This document shows positions 12,801-23,189 of a stretch of DNA of 64,000 bases, in pieces; positions within the stretch are counted from its first letter, which is position 1, and each line of letters begins with the position of its first letter. The stretch covers positions 806,001 through 870,000 of the forward strand of contig CM060733.1 in the NCBI GenBank assembly GCA_030704615.1. The letters run 5' to 3'. The position numbers were made by a program, and so were the translations under genes. A model generated the notes under the pieces. The model worked only from the letters and a program-made list of their open reading frames with translations. It was not told the DNA's origin and did not search any database. The DNA comes from Takakia lepidozioides (lineage: Eukaryota > Streptophyta > Takakiopsida > Takakiales > Takakiaceae).

Positions 12801-15800
12801 GGCGGCCCCGAAGTGGAAATTCGGCGCCATTTTCCAGTTCTAGGCCCTATTGCCGTTCAGGGACTTAGCCATTTTCGGGCTAAGTCCCTAGACTGGCGGG
12901 CCCGAACTGGAAATTCGGCGCCATTTTCCAGTTCTAGGCCCTATTGCCGTTCAGGGACTTAGCCATTTTCGGGTTAAGTCCCTAGACTGGCGGGCCCCGA
13001 ACTGGAAATTCGGCGCCATTTTCCAGTTCTAGGCCCTATTGCCGTTCAGGGACTTAGCCATTTTCGGGCTAAGTCCCTAGGGTGGCTGGCCCGGAACTGG
13101 AAATTCGGCGCCATTTTCCAGTTCTAGGCCCTATTGCCGTTCAGGGACTTAGCCATTTTCGGGCTAAGTCCCTAGGGTGGCTGGCCCGGAACTGGAAATT
13201 CGGCGCCATTTTCCAGTTCTAGGCCCTATTGCCGTTCAGGGACTTAGCCATTTTCGGGCTAAGTCCCTAGGGTGGCTGGCCCTGAACTGGAAATTCGGCG
13301 CCATTTTTCCAGTTCTAGGCCCTATTGCGGTTCTGGGACTTAGCCATCTTCGGGCCAAACCGAGAAAAATGGCGCCGAATTTCCAGTTCAGGGCTCCCAA
13401 GATGGCTAAGTCCCTAGGGTGGCAGTCACCGAAAACCGAAATTCGGCGCCATTTTTCCATTTCTAGGCCCACTCACATCCGCCCCAACCTGGGAAAATGG
13501 TGCCGAATATGCATTTCAGGGACCTCATTGTGTTTTTCATGAATGCAGGTACTGCAAGTTCTCCCTTTTGGAGAAAGATCATCTGTCTTTCGAGCCACCA
13601 TTCTTCCTGGCATGGAGGAACCCTGGGGCTGACTCCATGTACACTGACGATATTGTGAAGGAGTGGCATCTGGAACATTTGCGTGATTGCCCTTGGTATG
13701 TGGACCTTCCGCCCGGCTTGCTCGACCCATCCGAGTTTCAATTGAAGCTGGATGCTGAATTCCGACGAAACCGGGCTCCGCTGCCTCCGTTGGGTGCAAA
13801 AGAGGCAAAAGCGCTTGCGAACTCCAGGAAAGCGGCAGAGCTTGCTCAGGCAGGAATTCAGGAGAAATTGCATGAGAAGAGTAAAGGCCAAAGAAAAAGG
13901 ACAAGGAAACAGGTGAGTGCAGTAACACCCAAAAAGAAGAAAACCATCGGGGCATCGGAGGAGGCGCAGGAGGGGACCCAAGAGAGTGACTCGGACGACG
14001 ACTTGTTCAAGGTCCTGCGACTGCTGTTGCTCCTACCCAGTCACCGGTCGTCCGGGTTCCCAAGTCAGTTCGGAGTGGGACTGGCTCTGCCAAGAAGTTG
14101 GCATTTGAGGGCGAGCCTACACGGCGGTATTCGGCGGTGACGTTTACGCACAGGCCAAAGCTAGAACCTCCAACCATCATCCAATGCGTCAATGAGAGCT
14201 TCCTTGACGCTCTCGCTGCCAGGGCAAAGAAGGTGGCACACAGCAAGTCTCTGGCGGATTAGAAGGGGAAAGCCAAGAAGAGGGCTGGCGGTACAGAGCC
14301 TAAAGACACCCCTGGTTTTGAAGCCATGATGGAATTCTTCACGGCTGTGAGCACGAATTGCAAGAGCACTCGGGGGGGTTGAGGTGGAGAGAGCTTGCGA
14401 CATGATTCTCCTCGACATTCCAGATGGGGAGCTGCTGGAGGGCCTGGATGGTGTGCCCACCTGGAACAGGTTTACTGAGGACTACTGGAAAGCCGGGTTT
14501 GGGCTAGCAGGGATGCTTCTGGATGACGGTGGATGTGTGGTTGTCCTTGCCACGAGAGGGAAGACCACAGAGAATGCGGTGGCAAGGTGGACACTGAAAA
14601 GTGTCACCCCGGTCCTCCTCAGAAAATGGTTCTGCATCAGTACACAGGGGTTGCGAACAGAGGGCCAAAGTGTAAGTTATCAATCTATTGCATTCACTTC
14701 ATATTGTGGTGTATGTTAAGTAGACCCTGGGGTTTATCCCTTCTTTGTTGGATGTGCAGACATTGGTGTTTGAGGCATATTGCTTTGTGAAGAGAGGGTC
14801 TACGTTCAAATTCCGCAACGACGGTCGTCTTGTTGATGCCGCTGTGGACCTGTAACCTACGATGCCCTCTACAACTATGTGCCCCACTCCAGTATGCCGA
14901 AGGACACAAAGACAGGCAAACCGTGGCGGTACAGCCGGACCCGGAGCCCTGCTTTCATCCAAACCCTCATGGAGACGTGCTCGGATGTCCAAGGGCGGAT
15001 TCTGGACCTCACATGCGGCACGGGTAAGCCTTCACGTGCTCAGTTTGTCCCCTGGCCCGATTGCAATTGCATGCCGCAAGCTATTAACCGCCCGCTTTGT
15101 TCCTCAGGTGCTTCAATGTGGGCAGGGACGTTGTCCGACAGGCATGTGTTCGCCTTCGAGCCACATACTGCCCTCCACAACTCGGAACTTGTAGCGGCTG
15201 AACGTCTGCCGAAAGAGGAAGAGGCATCCTCGGAGGATGAGGAAAAATCCGAGAAGGAGCAGGGGGAGGAAGTTGGGATCGAGGCCGAGGAGCCCCCGGT
15301 TTACGAGTGAGTGGTGGCATTGTAAGTTGCCTCCAGATTTCGTGAGGCACCTCCCTCCGCTCTCTTATTTCATTGAAAACCCTTTCTGGTTGTGCTGGTA
15401 TTGACATTCTTGAAGTGGATTTGTTCTTACTGTAGGATGCCAAGTACTGCCGGAGGGACGTCTACACCGGAGTTCATGGGCAGGAGGAACGTGCTTTTTT
15501 TTGCCAGGGGGGATTTCATGCCCAGAAAGGGAGTACATCCTTCCTACTTATGCTGCCCGGCTTGCTTCGGTGTCCATTAGGAGGTATTCCGAACCTAGTC
15601 GTGTACAACAGATTTTAGACGAGGCAAGCCTCAAGAAAATGAAGTTGAGGGAGGAGGCAGCAGCTATTAGAGCCCGTCGGGCTCGTAGATTTGTCTTGGA
15701 TTCTGCTGAGGAAAGTGGGGGAGAAGACACAAAAGATTCCCAGGAGGTGAGGTGGACAGTCCCCCAAGGAGAGGACGGGATTTTTGAGAGGCATAGTGGA

Positions 15801-15866
15801 ACTGATGCATCACAGAGCTCGGAGGATGAGGAAGAAGGTGGGGCAAGTTCCTCGGAGGGTGTATGA
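9862..15866 (+). pseudogene. ParB/Srx-like domain fused to beta-order DNA methyltransferase, copy A (broken)
   Basis: Exon-like blocks with GT..AG borders: about 9862-11321, 11411 or 11440 to 11629, 11776-12273, 12340-12583, 13549-14671, 14760-15023, 15108-15306, 15436-15866. The first block opens with a disordered Lys/Glu/Arg-rich region, then a ParB/sulfiredoxin-like domain: VKLQIPLCRL, RPTLLGDIDKLKFSFRDGY and KMFYVWDGNHRLLAWM. After a helical middle, the methyltransferase part gives motif IV-like ILLDIPDG (DIPD instead of DPPY), then later motif I RILDLTCGTGASMWAG followed by DRHVFAFE. Order IV before I is that of beta-class N6-adenine/N4-cytosine enzymes. The C-terminus is acidic and coiled; AATAAA lies at 15936. 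Lesions: frameshifts near 10.7 kb, 14.01, 14.37 (G7), 14.85 and 15.5 kb (T8), and TAG at 14260. Two sit in homopolymers and could be assembly errors. Bacterial relatives modify DNA; whether this one was ever active is unknown. Confidence 0.7.
12640..13500. repeat. 95-bp tandem array inside an intron of gene A
   Basis: Seven or so head-to-tail units: the CTGGAAATTCGGCGCC landmark falls at 12721, 12813, 12907, 13002, 13097, 13192 and 13287 (spacings 92, 94, then 95). Each unit holds an imperfect palindrome around GGCGCC with arms CTGGAAA/TTTCCAG plus GACTTAGCCATTTTCGG. The core GAAATTCGGCGCC is shared with the arrays at 7.0-9.1 kb although unit lengths differ. The array fills the intron between the exon ending at 12583 and the exon starting at 13549; the equivalent intron of copy B is only about 280 bp. 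Confidence 0.92.
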
Positions 15867-15935
15867 GAGTAGTGCCCATTCCGGCTATGACAGTTAGAAC
15901 ACACTTGTATAGACGTGGCTTGCCACAAAATTTGC

Positions 15936-15941
15936 AATAAA
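15936..15941 (+). promoter_or_regulatory. Candidate polyadenylation signal for gene A
   Basis: Perfect AATAAA about 70 bases after the last open codon of gene A, in AT-rich sequence. Position is right for a plant or algal 3' end; the motif is short, so support is modest. Confidence 0.35.
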
Positions 15942-16038
15942 ATGTTGCATTTCAAGTCCACTGGTGCCACATTCCAACTTCACAAGACCCTATTTCCGTG
16001 CCTCCTAACCCTATTTCCGTGGACTCACAATGGTCTGC

Positions 16039-16825
16039 TCATGCTTTTTTTTTTCCGCTCATGCTCATGCCGCTCATGAAATAGCAGCCCCCCCTGTAGC
16101 CCATGGCTAACCAAGGTAACTGAAGGTCCCAATCTCCTAGGTGTCCCTTCTGCAAGCCATACTTGCGCAAACCCTTCTTTACTGTCTGAACAACTCTCTT
16201 TGCCAAGCCATCGGCCTCAGGATGATCCTGAGAAGTGGTGCGGTGGTCTATCAAGGCCTTGTCACACAAAGCCTGAAACTCCCCCAAGAACTCTCTCCCT
16301 TGGTCCGTGAGTACCTCAGCTGGAGCACCGAATCGGCTAAGCACACAATCCAAGAATGCATACGCAGCTCCCTCACTAGCCTTATCAGGCAATGGAACCA
16401 ATTCAATCCACTTGGAGAAGTGCTCTACCATCACCAACACGTACTTGTTGTGGCGCATGGTCAGTGGCAACGGCCTTGCGAAGTCAAGACTCCACCTGTA
16501 GCCCAATCCCATGATCGGAAGAGGGTGCAATTGTGGAGTAGGGGCGTTGAATGAAGCACGCACCCTGTCACACACCATGCACCTAGCCACAAATTGTTGC
16601 ACCTCTGTGTGCATACCACGCCACCAATACTGCCCCTGCAGTAGACTATGAGTGCGTCACGCCCCAAAATGCCCCAACTCCTCATGGGCATGCCGCACTA
16701 ACCGTGCCCGCTGTGTTGGGTGAGGCACAATCCTCACTCGACCATCCTCCCACACTCGGAGCAGGTGTGTCCCCTCCCACTTGAACCTCTTGGCTCGTTG
16801 TAGGGAAAGAATTTAGTCCTCCGTA
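16039..16825 (-). pseudogene. Ty3/gypsy integrase fragment
   Basis: Minus-strand frame with the integrase zinc-binding region (HAHEELGHFG, then FVARCMVCDRVRA, giving H and CxxC ligands) and the catalytic core: first Asp in WSLDFARPLPL, second in VLTDQGREFLGEF. The third acidic residue, expected as the Glu of an ERVVQ motif, is Lys (GLAKRVVQTVKKGLRK), so the DDE triad is broken. An in-frame TGA near 16655 interrupts the zinc finger. Upstream sequence ends abruptly near 16825 against a plus-strand frame, so this is a truncated insertion. The flank 15970-16038 shows nothing else. Confidence 0.85.
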
Positions 16826-16829
16826 GTCA

Positions 16830-17765
16830 TTGGCACATTACTATCAAATCATGCGCATTTGGCTGCAAGTGGCAACTAGGACTAAAGTTCTTCCGAACAA
16901 TCGACCAATTGAGGATCATCACTTTGCACAGTACTGGCATGAGGCAGGTACCATGTTGAAGGAATTAATTGCCTTCCAAGTTGTACATGGATTCATTTAT
17001 ACCAAGACCAAGGAGGTAGCAAGTATTGTCATGGGATGCGGGCTATACTACGCTGCTTGTTTTCTGGTACGTTATCACATTGAGCAGCACAAGATGCAAT
17101 CGCGCTTTCTGAGTTATTCCAGTGGGGATCATTGGGTCTTACCTTCAGTGCCACCTCATATGTACCTATATGAGGAAAAAGTTATGATACAAAAGGATTC
17201 TCAAATTCGTTCATGGTTTCATGCGGCCTGGAACAATTTGTCAACACAGAAATTCGGCCTTGATGATATTTTCTTTAAGGAACATGAGGCATGGAAATAC
17301 TTGCACAATTCACAAGTCATTGGTACCCCACTCACCTGGACAGACAAGGAGCTCAGGGTCTTCACCAATTTTGCCATTCAGCGTTTACAGCAAGTTTTAA
17401 AGTTTAAACTTCCAGACATGGTAGGACAACATTGTATGCCACAGAGGATTCCACAAAAAGTTCGACAATTAAAACACCTGAGAGGCGATGAGGATTCTGA
17501 TACAACTGTTTCTTCAGCGGACTCTTTTGACATGGGAGAAGACTATGCAATTCAGATGGCAGAGAAGAAGCGACGGGGGTCTCCTATGCCTGAAAGGTAC
17601 CTCGATATCAGCCTCCAGAGGGCCTCACATATCCAGGTAGTGTTCAATCATCTCCGTCGACCAGTGACAGACCTCGAGCTCGTACACACAGTCCGCCACG
17701 AAACTCTCAACGTCAGAAAGGTGCTCGCTCACAAAGGTTTGCTAATCCCAATCAGTAAACCGTGA
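16830..17765 (+). CDS. Unrecognised 311-aa ORF immediately upstream of a polypurine tract and LTR
   Basis: Open for 311 codons with no internal stop, unusual in this window. Composition is that of a soluble, slightly basic helical protein rich in Trp, His and Tyr, with segments such as FAQYWHEAGTMLKELIAF and DKELRVFTNFAIQRLQ, then a charged stretch (HLRGDEDSDTTVSSADSFD). No family recognised. The stop lies about 16 bases before a purine tract and about 30 before the LTR at 17797, so it should be the 3'-terminal ORF of that LTR element. It begins where the opposite-strand integrase remnant stops, so its true N-terminus may be lost. It could be an env-position or accessory ORF, or the tail of a longer one. 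Confidence 0.5.
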   Translation: MAHYYQIMRIWLQVATRTKVLPNNRPIEDHHFAQYWHEAGTMLKELIAFQVVHGFIYTKTKEVASIVMGCGLYYAACFLVRYHIEQHKMQSRFLSYSSGDHWVLPSVPPHMYLYEEKVMIQKDSQIRSWFHAAWNNLSTQKFGLDDIFFKEHEAWKYLHNSQVIGTPLTWTDKELRVFTNFAIQRLQQVLKFKLPDMVGQHCMPQRIPQKVRQLKHLRGDEDSDTTVSSADSFDMGEDYAIQMAEKKRRGSPMPERYLDISLQRASHIQVVFNHLRRPVTDLELVHTVRHETLNVRKVLAHKGLLIPISKP

Positions 17766-17780
17766 GGACACGACTTTTTG

Positions 17781-17796
17781 AGAGGGGAAGGGGTAA
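17781..17796 (+). other. Polypurine tract
   Basis: AGAGGGGAAGGGG directly before the LTR terminus TGTTAGAGG. This is where plus-strand DNA synthesis of a plus-oriented LTR retrotransposon would start, which marks the following LTR as a 3' LTR. Confidence 0.7.
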
Positions 17797-18815
17797 TGTT
17801 AGAGGACTGTCTGGGACTTAGACACTTATACAGGATCTGTGGGGTACCCTTAATTTTTGCACAGACTGAGACCAACATGAGCCTTAGGGGTGACAGCAGC
17901 GCACTTTTGAGGGGGGTTACACAGCCCGTCACAGCCAACACAGCCCGTCACAGTCCGACACAGCCGACACAGTCAACACAGCTCGTCACAGCCCGACACA
18001 GCCCGTCACAGCCAACACAGCCCGTCACAGTCCGACACAGCCGACACAGCCAGACACAGCCGTCACAACCAGTCACAGCTTGACACAGTCGACACAGCCC
18101 AACACAGTCGCACAGCCAGTCACAGCTTGACACAGCTGTCACGACCATAGGGAACGGATAACATCAGCCCGCTCAGAACAATCAGTCATGACCTACAGCT
18201 AGTGTATCATGGGGGTGTTTCCTATTTGTTTTCCTTCCCGCATTCATGTTAGCTAGTTACCTTACTGTTGGTAATTAAGTATCAGTTTGCTTTAGTAATC
18301 TATCGGATTCCATCAACTCATCCATTCATTCCACAACTTCACTCAGATCTCTCTACACAGTGTGTGTATGAAGTGTGTATCAGATTAATATCTATCAAGT
18401 ATCAGGCTGAAGCCATGGAGTCTCTAATCTGCTCTACATTATAATTCTACTGCCTGCATTCATTAAGCATCAACAGATCGTCCTCCTCCTACTCTATGCT
18501 CTCCCTCTTTCTGTTCAGAGATACGCTCTCTGCCTCATTTTCCCCGTGATGTCCGAAGTTCCCCCCCCCAAGAAGTGCTCCTCCCACTCCTTCCAGCAGT
18601 GATTCCCCAAGAAGTGATCCTTCTCCCGTCCTCGCTCCTAGCTTTATCTTCCTACCCGTTGTTCTAACCGTTTCCCACACTAACCATCGTCATCCGTGTA
18701 CTAACATGTTCCATTCGCAGATGTTGTTCCCCACAGTCGTTCCCTTTCCAACTCTTCTATCTTGGAGTTTCCGCCTCGGATAGAGAAGAGATGGGTGAGT
18801 AAAAGCCGCGCGACA
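17797..18815 (+). mobile_element. LTR-A (3' LTR) with internal inverted segment
   Basis: Starts TGTTAGAGGACTGTCTGGG and ends GCCGCGCGACA, matching both ends of LTR-B (25771-26842). It contains a CACAGCC-type minisatellite at about 17915-18150. Between about 18163 and 18744 the sequence matches LTR-B 26181-26760 only as reverse complement, while the flanking LTR ends are collinear. It is followed by GTGTT at 18816-18820, identical to the five bases preceding LTR-B. Confidence 0.85.
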
Positions 18816-20951
18816 GTGTTGGGGCAAGCAATGGATCTCAATTGCTTGACCTGGATTATCAGCTTGGCTATGGCTGAGCAGCGCAGAGTACGAAGTACAC
18901 TTCCCTTCATGGTCTCCCTGCCTATCGAGACGGTACAGGCAGCGAGTGGGGGCGAGCAGGTGAGGACCACGAGGTGCAGGCCGCATCCATGGCACACTTG
19001 GGAGGTGCTCGAGGTTCAGAAGGAGTTGGCAGCCAAGGCGGCGGTGATGGATCAGGTTGGGGATTTTTCTCGGATTGAGGAGGTCCTCAAGGATGGGATG
19101 ATGGGGCAGGATGAGACATTGTCACTAACAGAGGAGGCAGTGGTCACTGCTCAAGAGGTTGCAGCATAGCAACCACGGGACGCGTCTTCTACCTCTAAGC
19201 CTGCTGGACTCAAGGTTGCAGTCACGGAGGACAACTGGGAGCCTGATGTTGGACCTATAGTCACCGGAGGAGAGAGACGACGTATACGGCGGTTCTTGAG
19301 GGCTTACAGGAACTGCTTTGCCTTCAGTTTGAAGGACTTAGGAGCACTAAAGGGTCAAGAGATTCGCATTGAATTGGCTACTGACACGCCAATCTTTCGG
19401 AGACCCTATAGATACAGTGACATGGAGAGGTCCTTGATTCAGATGAGAACTCAGGACCTTTGGGAGGCTGGTTTGGTGGAGCTATCTGGGGGAGAGTATG
19501 CTTCAGCCACAGTGATGCCAGCCAAGAAGGATGTCTTTGGCAATTGGACGGAGAAACGTATGTCCGGTGATTATCGGCCTGTAAATCGTCAGACCAAGTC
19601 CGATAGGTATGCCATGCCAACACCAGAGGAGATCTTTGATGCCATTGGGCATGCCAAGGTCTTTAGCACGTTGGATTTACGATCCGGATATCACCAGTTG
19701 CCGAACAAGGAGGCGGATAAGCAAAAGACGACATTCTGGGGGATCAATGAGCACGGGAAGGATTGCCTATACCAGTGGCGGTTCTTACCATTTGGGCTTA
19801 AGAACGCTTCGGCAGAGTTTCAGAGAGTCATGGACAGGATTCTAGCAGGGGTGGAGTTTGCTCGGTGCTACATAGATGACATCATTATCTTTAGTGCTAC
19901 GGTGGAAGAGCATGAGAGACACCTTCAGGGGGTATTTGAGCGCTTGAGGGCGCATGGATTGAAGTTACATCCGGGAAAGTGCAAGTTTTTCCACAACCAG
20001 ATTGAGTATCTGGATCACATGATATATCCTGGAGGATTGGGGGTACAACAGACTAAGGTAGAGTCCATTGCACAGATTCCACGCCCCATGGATGTGAGCC
20101 GAGTTCGAGCTTTCATGGGGTTAGCAAACTATTATAGACGGTTTGTTAAGGGATTTAGTGCCATTGCAAAGGCTCTAACCAAGCTGACCAAGGTGGACCA
20201 GGAGTGGCAGTGGGAAGATGAGCAAGAACAAGCTTTTCAAGAGCTCAAGGCGAGGTTGACCTCGGCGCCCATCTTGAGATGACCTATCAGGGGGCGTCAT
20301 TTTCAGCTGCATACAGATTGGAGCATGCAGGGGCTTGGAGCGGTGCTCACATAGGTGGATGATGAGGGAAGAGAGTTCGTAGTGGCTTATGCTAGCCGCT
20401 CGAACAACGTTGCAGAGTCTAAGTATAGCTCGTATGAGGGAGAATGCTTAGCTGCAGTGTAGGCCGTGGCATACTTCAGGTGCTATCTATACGGCAATCT
20501 CTTCACCCTTGTCACGGATCACCAACCACTCAAGTGGTTGATGGAGTCAGACAAGCTTACGGGGAAGCTTGCACGGTGGGCACTCATCCTTCAAGAGTAT
20601 GACTTTCAGGTGGTGCATCGACTGGGTTTGGTCAATCGCAATGCAGATGGGTTGAGTCGCAATCCATGCACGAGCCAGCAGGATGACACTGGAGCTTGGT
20701 GGCATGGTGAGACGGATGAGGAGATGGTGCCCGGATGGCATGCATCTGCATTTCTGTGTATCTTGGCAGCGGAAGGCCAGGTTGGACCTGCAACAGGGAC
20801 GACTGTAGATCAAGTGTCTGAGGACCCTGAGGCCAGCAATGAACAAGGTGGCGCCAAAGATATACATGAGGATTCAGTTGTGTTGGACTACCTCCACACT
20901 GGAGACACTTCAGCCACTGTGACTGCCAATGAGAGGGATCGACAGGCACAG
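18816..20951 (+). pseudogene. C-terminal end of DNMT domain, then Ty3/gypsy RT and RNase H
   Basis: A single frame runs from the LTR border. It opens with VLGQAMDLNCLTWI, the last conserved block (motif X) of a C5-cytosine methyltransferase, followed by a linker and a Ty3/gypsy reverse transcriptase: YRPVNRQTKSDRYAMPTPEE, FSTLDLRSGYHQL, FLPFGLKNASAEFQRVMD and the active-site YIDD (19869-19880). RNase H follows (HFQLHTDWS, then LVTDHQPLKWLME and NRNADGLSRNP). In-frame stops occur at 19167 (TAG), 20280 (TGA), 20352 (TAG) and 20460 (TAG), each where CAG or CGA is expected. Integrase is absent. It is the 3' half of the element whose 5' half lies at 23190-25770, in the same frame. Confidence 0.88.
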
Positions 20952-21526
20952 GCTTTAGGGGTGGTAGACAGGCCGACACAGTCTGACACAGCCTCACACA
21001 ACCAGTCACAGCCAGACACAGACTATCACAGCCTGACACAGCTTCGCACAACCAGTCACAGCCAGTCACAGCCCGACACAGCCCGACACAGTTTTACACA
21101 GCCAGTCACAGCTCGACACAGCTTGGCACAGCCCGTCACAACGTACATAGGGAACGGTTATCATTGACAGGGAACGACATCTGCAGAGGGAACGTGTTAC
21201 TTCAGGGGTGACAGTTAGTTAGTTAGGTGGTTAGAACAGCTTGCGGGTAGATTAGGCAGGGCGGCAACAGGAAGGGGATCACTTCTTGGAGAGTGCGACT
21301 TGGTCAGGGGAAGAGGAGACGAAATGGAGAGCGGAAACAGTGAAGAGGAGATGATGACTTGATGCTGTAGAATCATACAGTAGGGTAAATTAGGGACATC
21401 ATGGCATTGGCCTGATACCTGATAAATCATAATCTGATATTAATTCGATACAAATACACTGTGTAGAGAGACATGAGTGAAGCTGTGGAATGAATGAATG
21501 ATTGATTGGAACTTGATAGATAGACT
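20952..21526 (+). mobile_element. LTR-C, internal fragment of a related LTR
   Basis: Starts within the LTR at GCTTTAGGGGTGG (compare LTR-B near 25855) and runs collinearly with LTR-B through the CACAGCC minisatellite (20970-21150), GGGAACGACATCTGC and TGAGTGAAGCTGTGGAATG. It lacks about 85 bases of the 5' end and about 200 of the 3' end. Its central segment has the LTR-B orientation, which makes LTR-A the inverted one. Its 3' edge is fused to a gag fragment. Confidence 0.75.
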
Positions 21527-21908
21527 GTTTCCTTGTTCACTTATAAAGAAAGCAAGTGAATGGTATGCAAGATTCCCTGATAATCATTTGCTAACCTGGA
21601 ATGGCTTAAGTACAACATTCCAAAAATAGGTTCAGGACAAGTAAAACTGAGGATGAAGTGTATAGAAGTTTACAACAGTTAAAGAAAAAGAAGCATGAAA
21701 CTCTTGAAGAGTACATGGAAAAGATGGAATTGATGATGAAAAAGTTGGCTGTTGTACCAGCACCAGGATTACAGAAGACTTGGTTTGTGAGTGGACTAAG
21801 ACCAGAGTTGCAAAAGAAAGTGGATATGCTACCCCATAATACGGTGGAGGAAGCATTTGCAACAGCTAACAGAATTGAGCAATTGGGAATGCTCAGGAGA
21901 GAGAAAAG
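21526..21908 (+). pseudogene. Ty3/gypsy gag fragment
   Basis: Closely matches 27864-28243 of the complete gag downstream, with the conserved segments KKHETLEEYMEKMELMMKK and KTWFVSGLRPELQKKVDMLP. It starts inside the retrotransposon gag domain, directly fused to LTR-C, and stops abruptly at GAGAAAAGG. A premature break near 21628 separates its first part. It looks like a recombinant or template-switched remnant. Confidence 0.85.
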
Positions 21909-23189
21909 GTGTCATGGTTTTAGTCATGGTTATCTAGAATTACCTACTTCTAGTTAACTAGGACATTTTAGATATTTATATTTATATTTTGTGTGTTGGG
22001 ACTTCATTTGGTCTCACATGCCAAGTGAGGTGTCGAGCCTCACTTGAGACATGGAGATAGGTTTTCCCCTTGTGAGTGTTGAGGAGGCTCATCTTCTTGT
22101 AGTTGAGCCTCCATGAGCTTCTCTCACCTCCATAGCTCTAGGTATTGAGAGAGAGTGTGTTGAGGGCTTTGTATGGTGGATTCCTTTAGCAAAGGTGCCC
22201 TTGGCTTGACTTAGTTTATGTGATAGAGTGGATTTCACTTGGAAGGACTAGGGCTTGTTCTTCATGTGATTGCTTCATGCTTTGAGAGCTTTCATTGTCT
22301 TCTACTTCTCTCATTTCTCATCTCTTATCACTACAAGAAGATCACCTTATGCTTGTGAGTGCGGAGTGTAAGGATTAGTTTTGCACTTGTATTTTAAAGA
22401 GGTTGAGAGCTAGGAGAATTTAGCTCTTGTATCACATGGTGTGCGCCATGGCTTGTGGAGAGTGACTAAAGGCTTGTTAGTGCTCATTTCACTATCAAGC
22501 TAGGGTTAAGCACGTTCAAAGTGTGGATGTTGTGGAAGAGAAGCCAAGGAGCTATATATGCTTGGGCTTGAAGACAACAAGGGCAAGCACTTGGAGAGCA
22601 CTAAGAAGCTCAAGAGGTTTTGAAAGGGAGCATGTGAAGAAATCTTCCAATCATGGTGGTGTGGAGCCAAGCTTAGGGTGCCATTGCTAGGGCTTGGAGA
22701 ACATGTGGTGGGAAATCCTTGAAGGGAAATCATCATTCAATGTATGCATAGCTTCACCCTAACTATGTAATGTGACAAGAGGGGGAGGCAATACTTGGCT
22801 ATTCATGCTCTTGGTAGTGCGAGCTTTGTGGTGGATAGTTGACCAAGCAAGTGGTGCATGTGTGGAGCATGCTCGCTTGAGTTTGTAAGTTCAAGTTTGA
22901 GAAGGGGAGCTCTTGAACTAGCAAGAGGTGAAGGCCTTTGAGATCCATTTGTGTGTGAAGTGGAGAGGTGTTGATTCATGTTATGATGAAGGAGAGCAAC
23001 ACATAGGCCAAGAGGTCATGAAACATGCATTCAAATGACCACCATATCTCCATTGCCGAGCAATCATGCATTTGTCTCCTCATCACTTGACAATTGCTCC
23101 AAATCAACACAAATTATCTCAATGTGTAGTCTCACGCCATATGCCTCATTTGGGGTCTTGCACCAATCCATCATCCATGTGCATGGAGA
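21909..23189. other. Non-coding spacer, unidentified repeat remnant
   Basis: About 1.3 kb with no coding signal on either strand. It begins TGTCATGGTTTTAGTC, which could be the start of another LTR inserted into the gag fragment, but I see no matching end or second copy in the window. Composition is AT-moderate with many TTG/GAG runs. Confidence 0.4.

Noticed and set aside
12640-13500. CRISPR-like repeat-spacer array
   Set aside because: Whole 95-bp units are repeated without unique spacers, in an intron of a eukaryotic gene.
9862-15866. Bacterial or phage contamination as source of the ParB-methyltransferase gene
   Set aside because: Several GT..AG introns at positions conserved between two diverged copies, and embedding among plant-type retrotransposons.
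17948-18148. Minus-strand Cys/Val-rich frame in LTR-A
   Set aside because: Antisense of the CACAGCC repeat; no independent coding sign.
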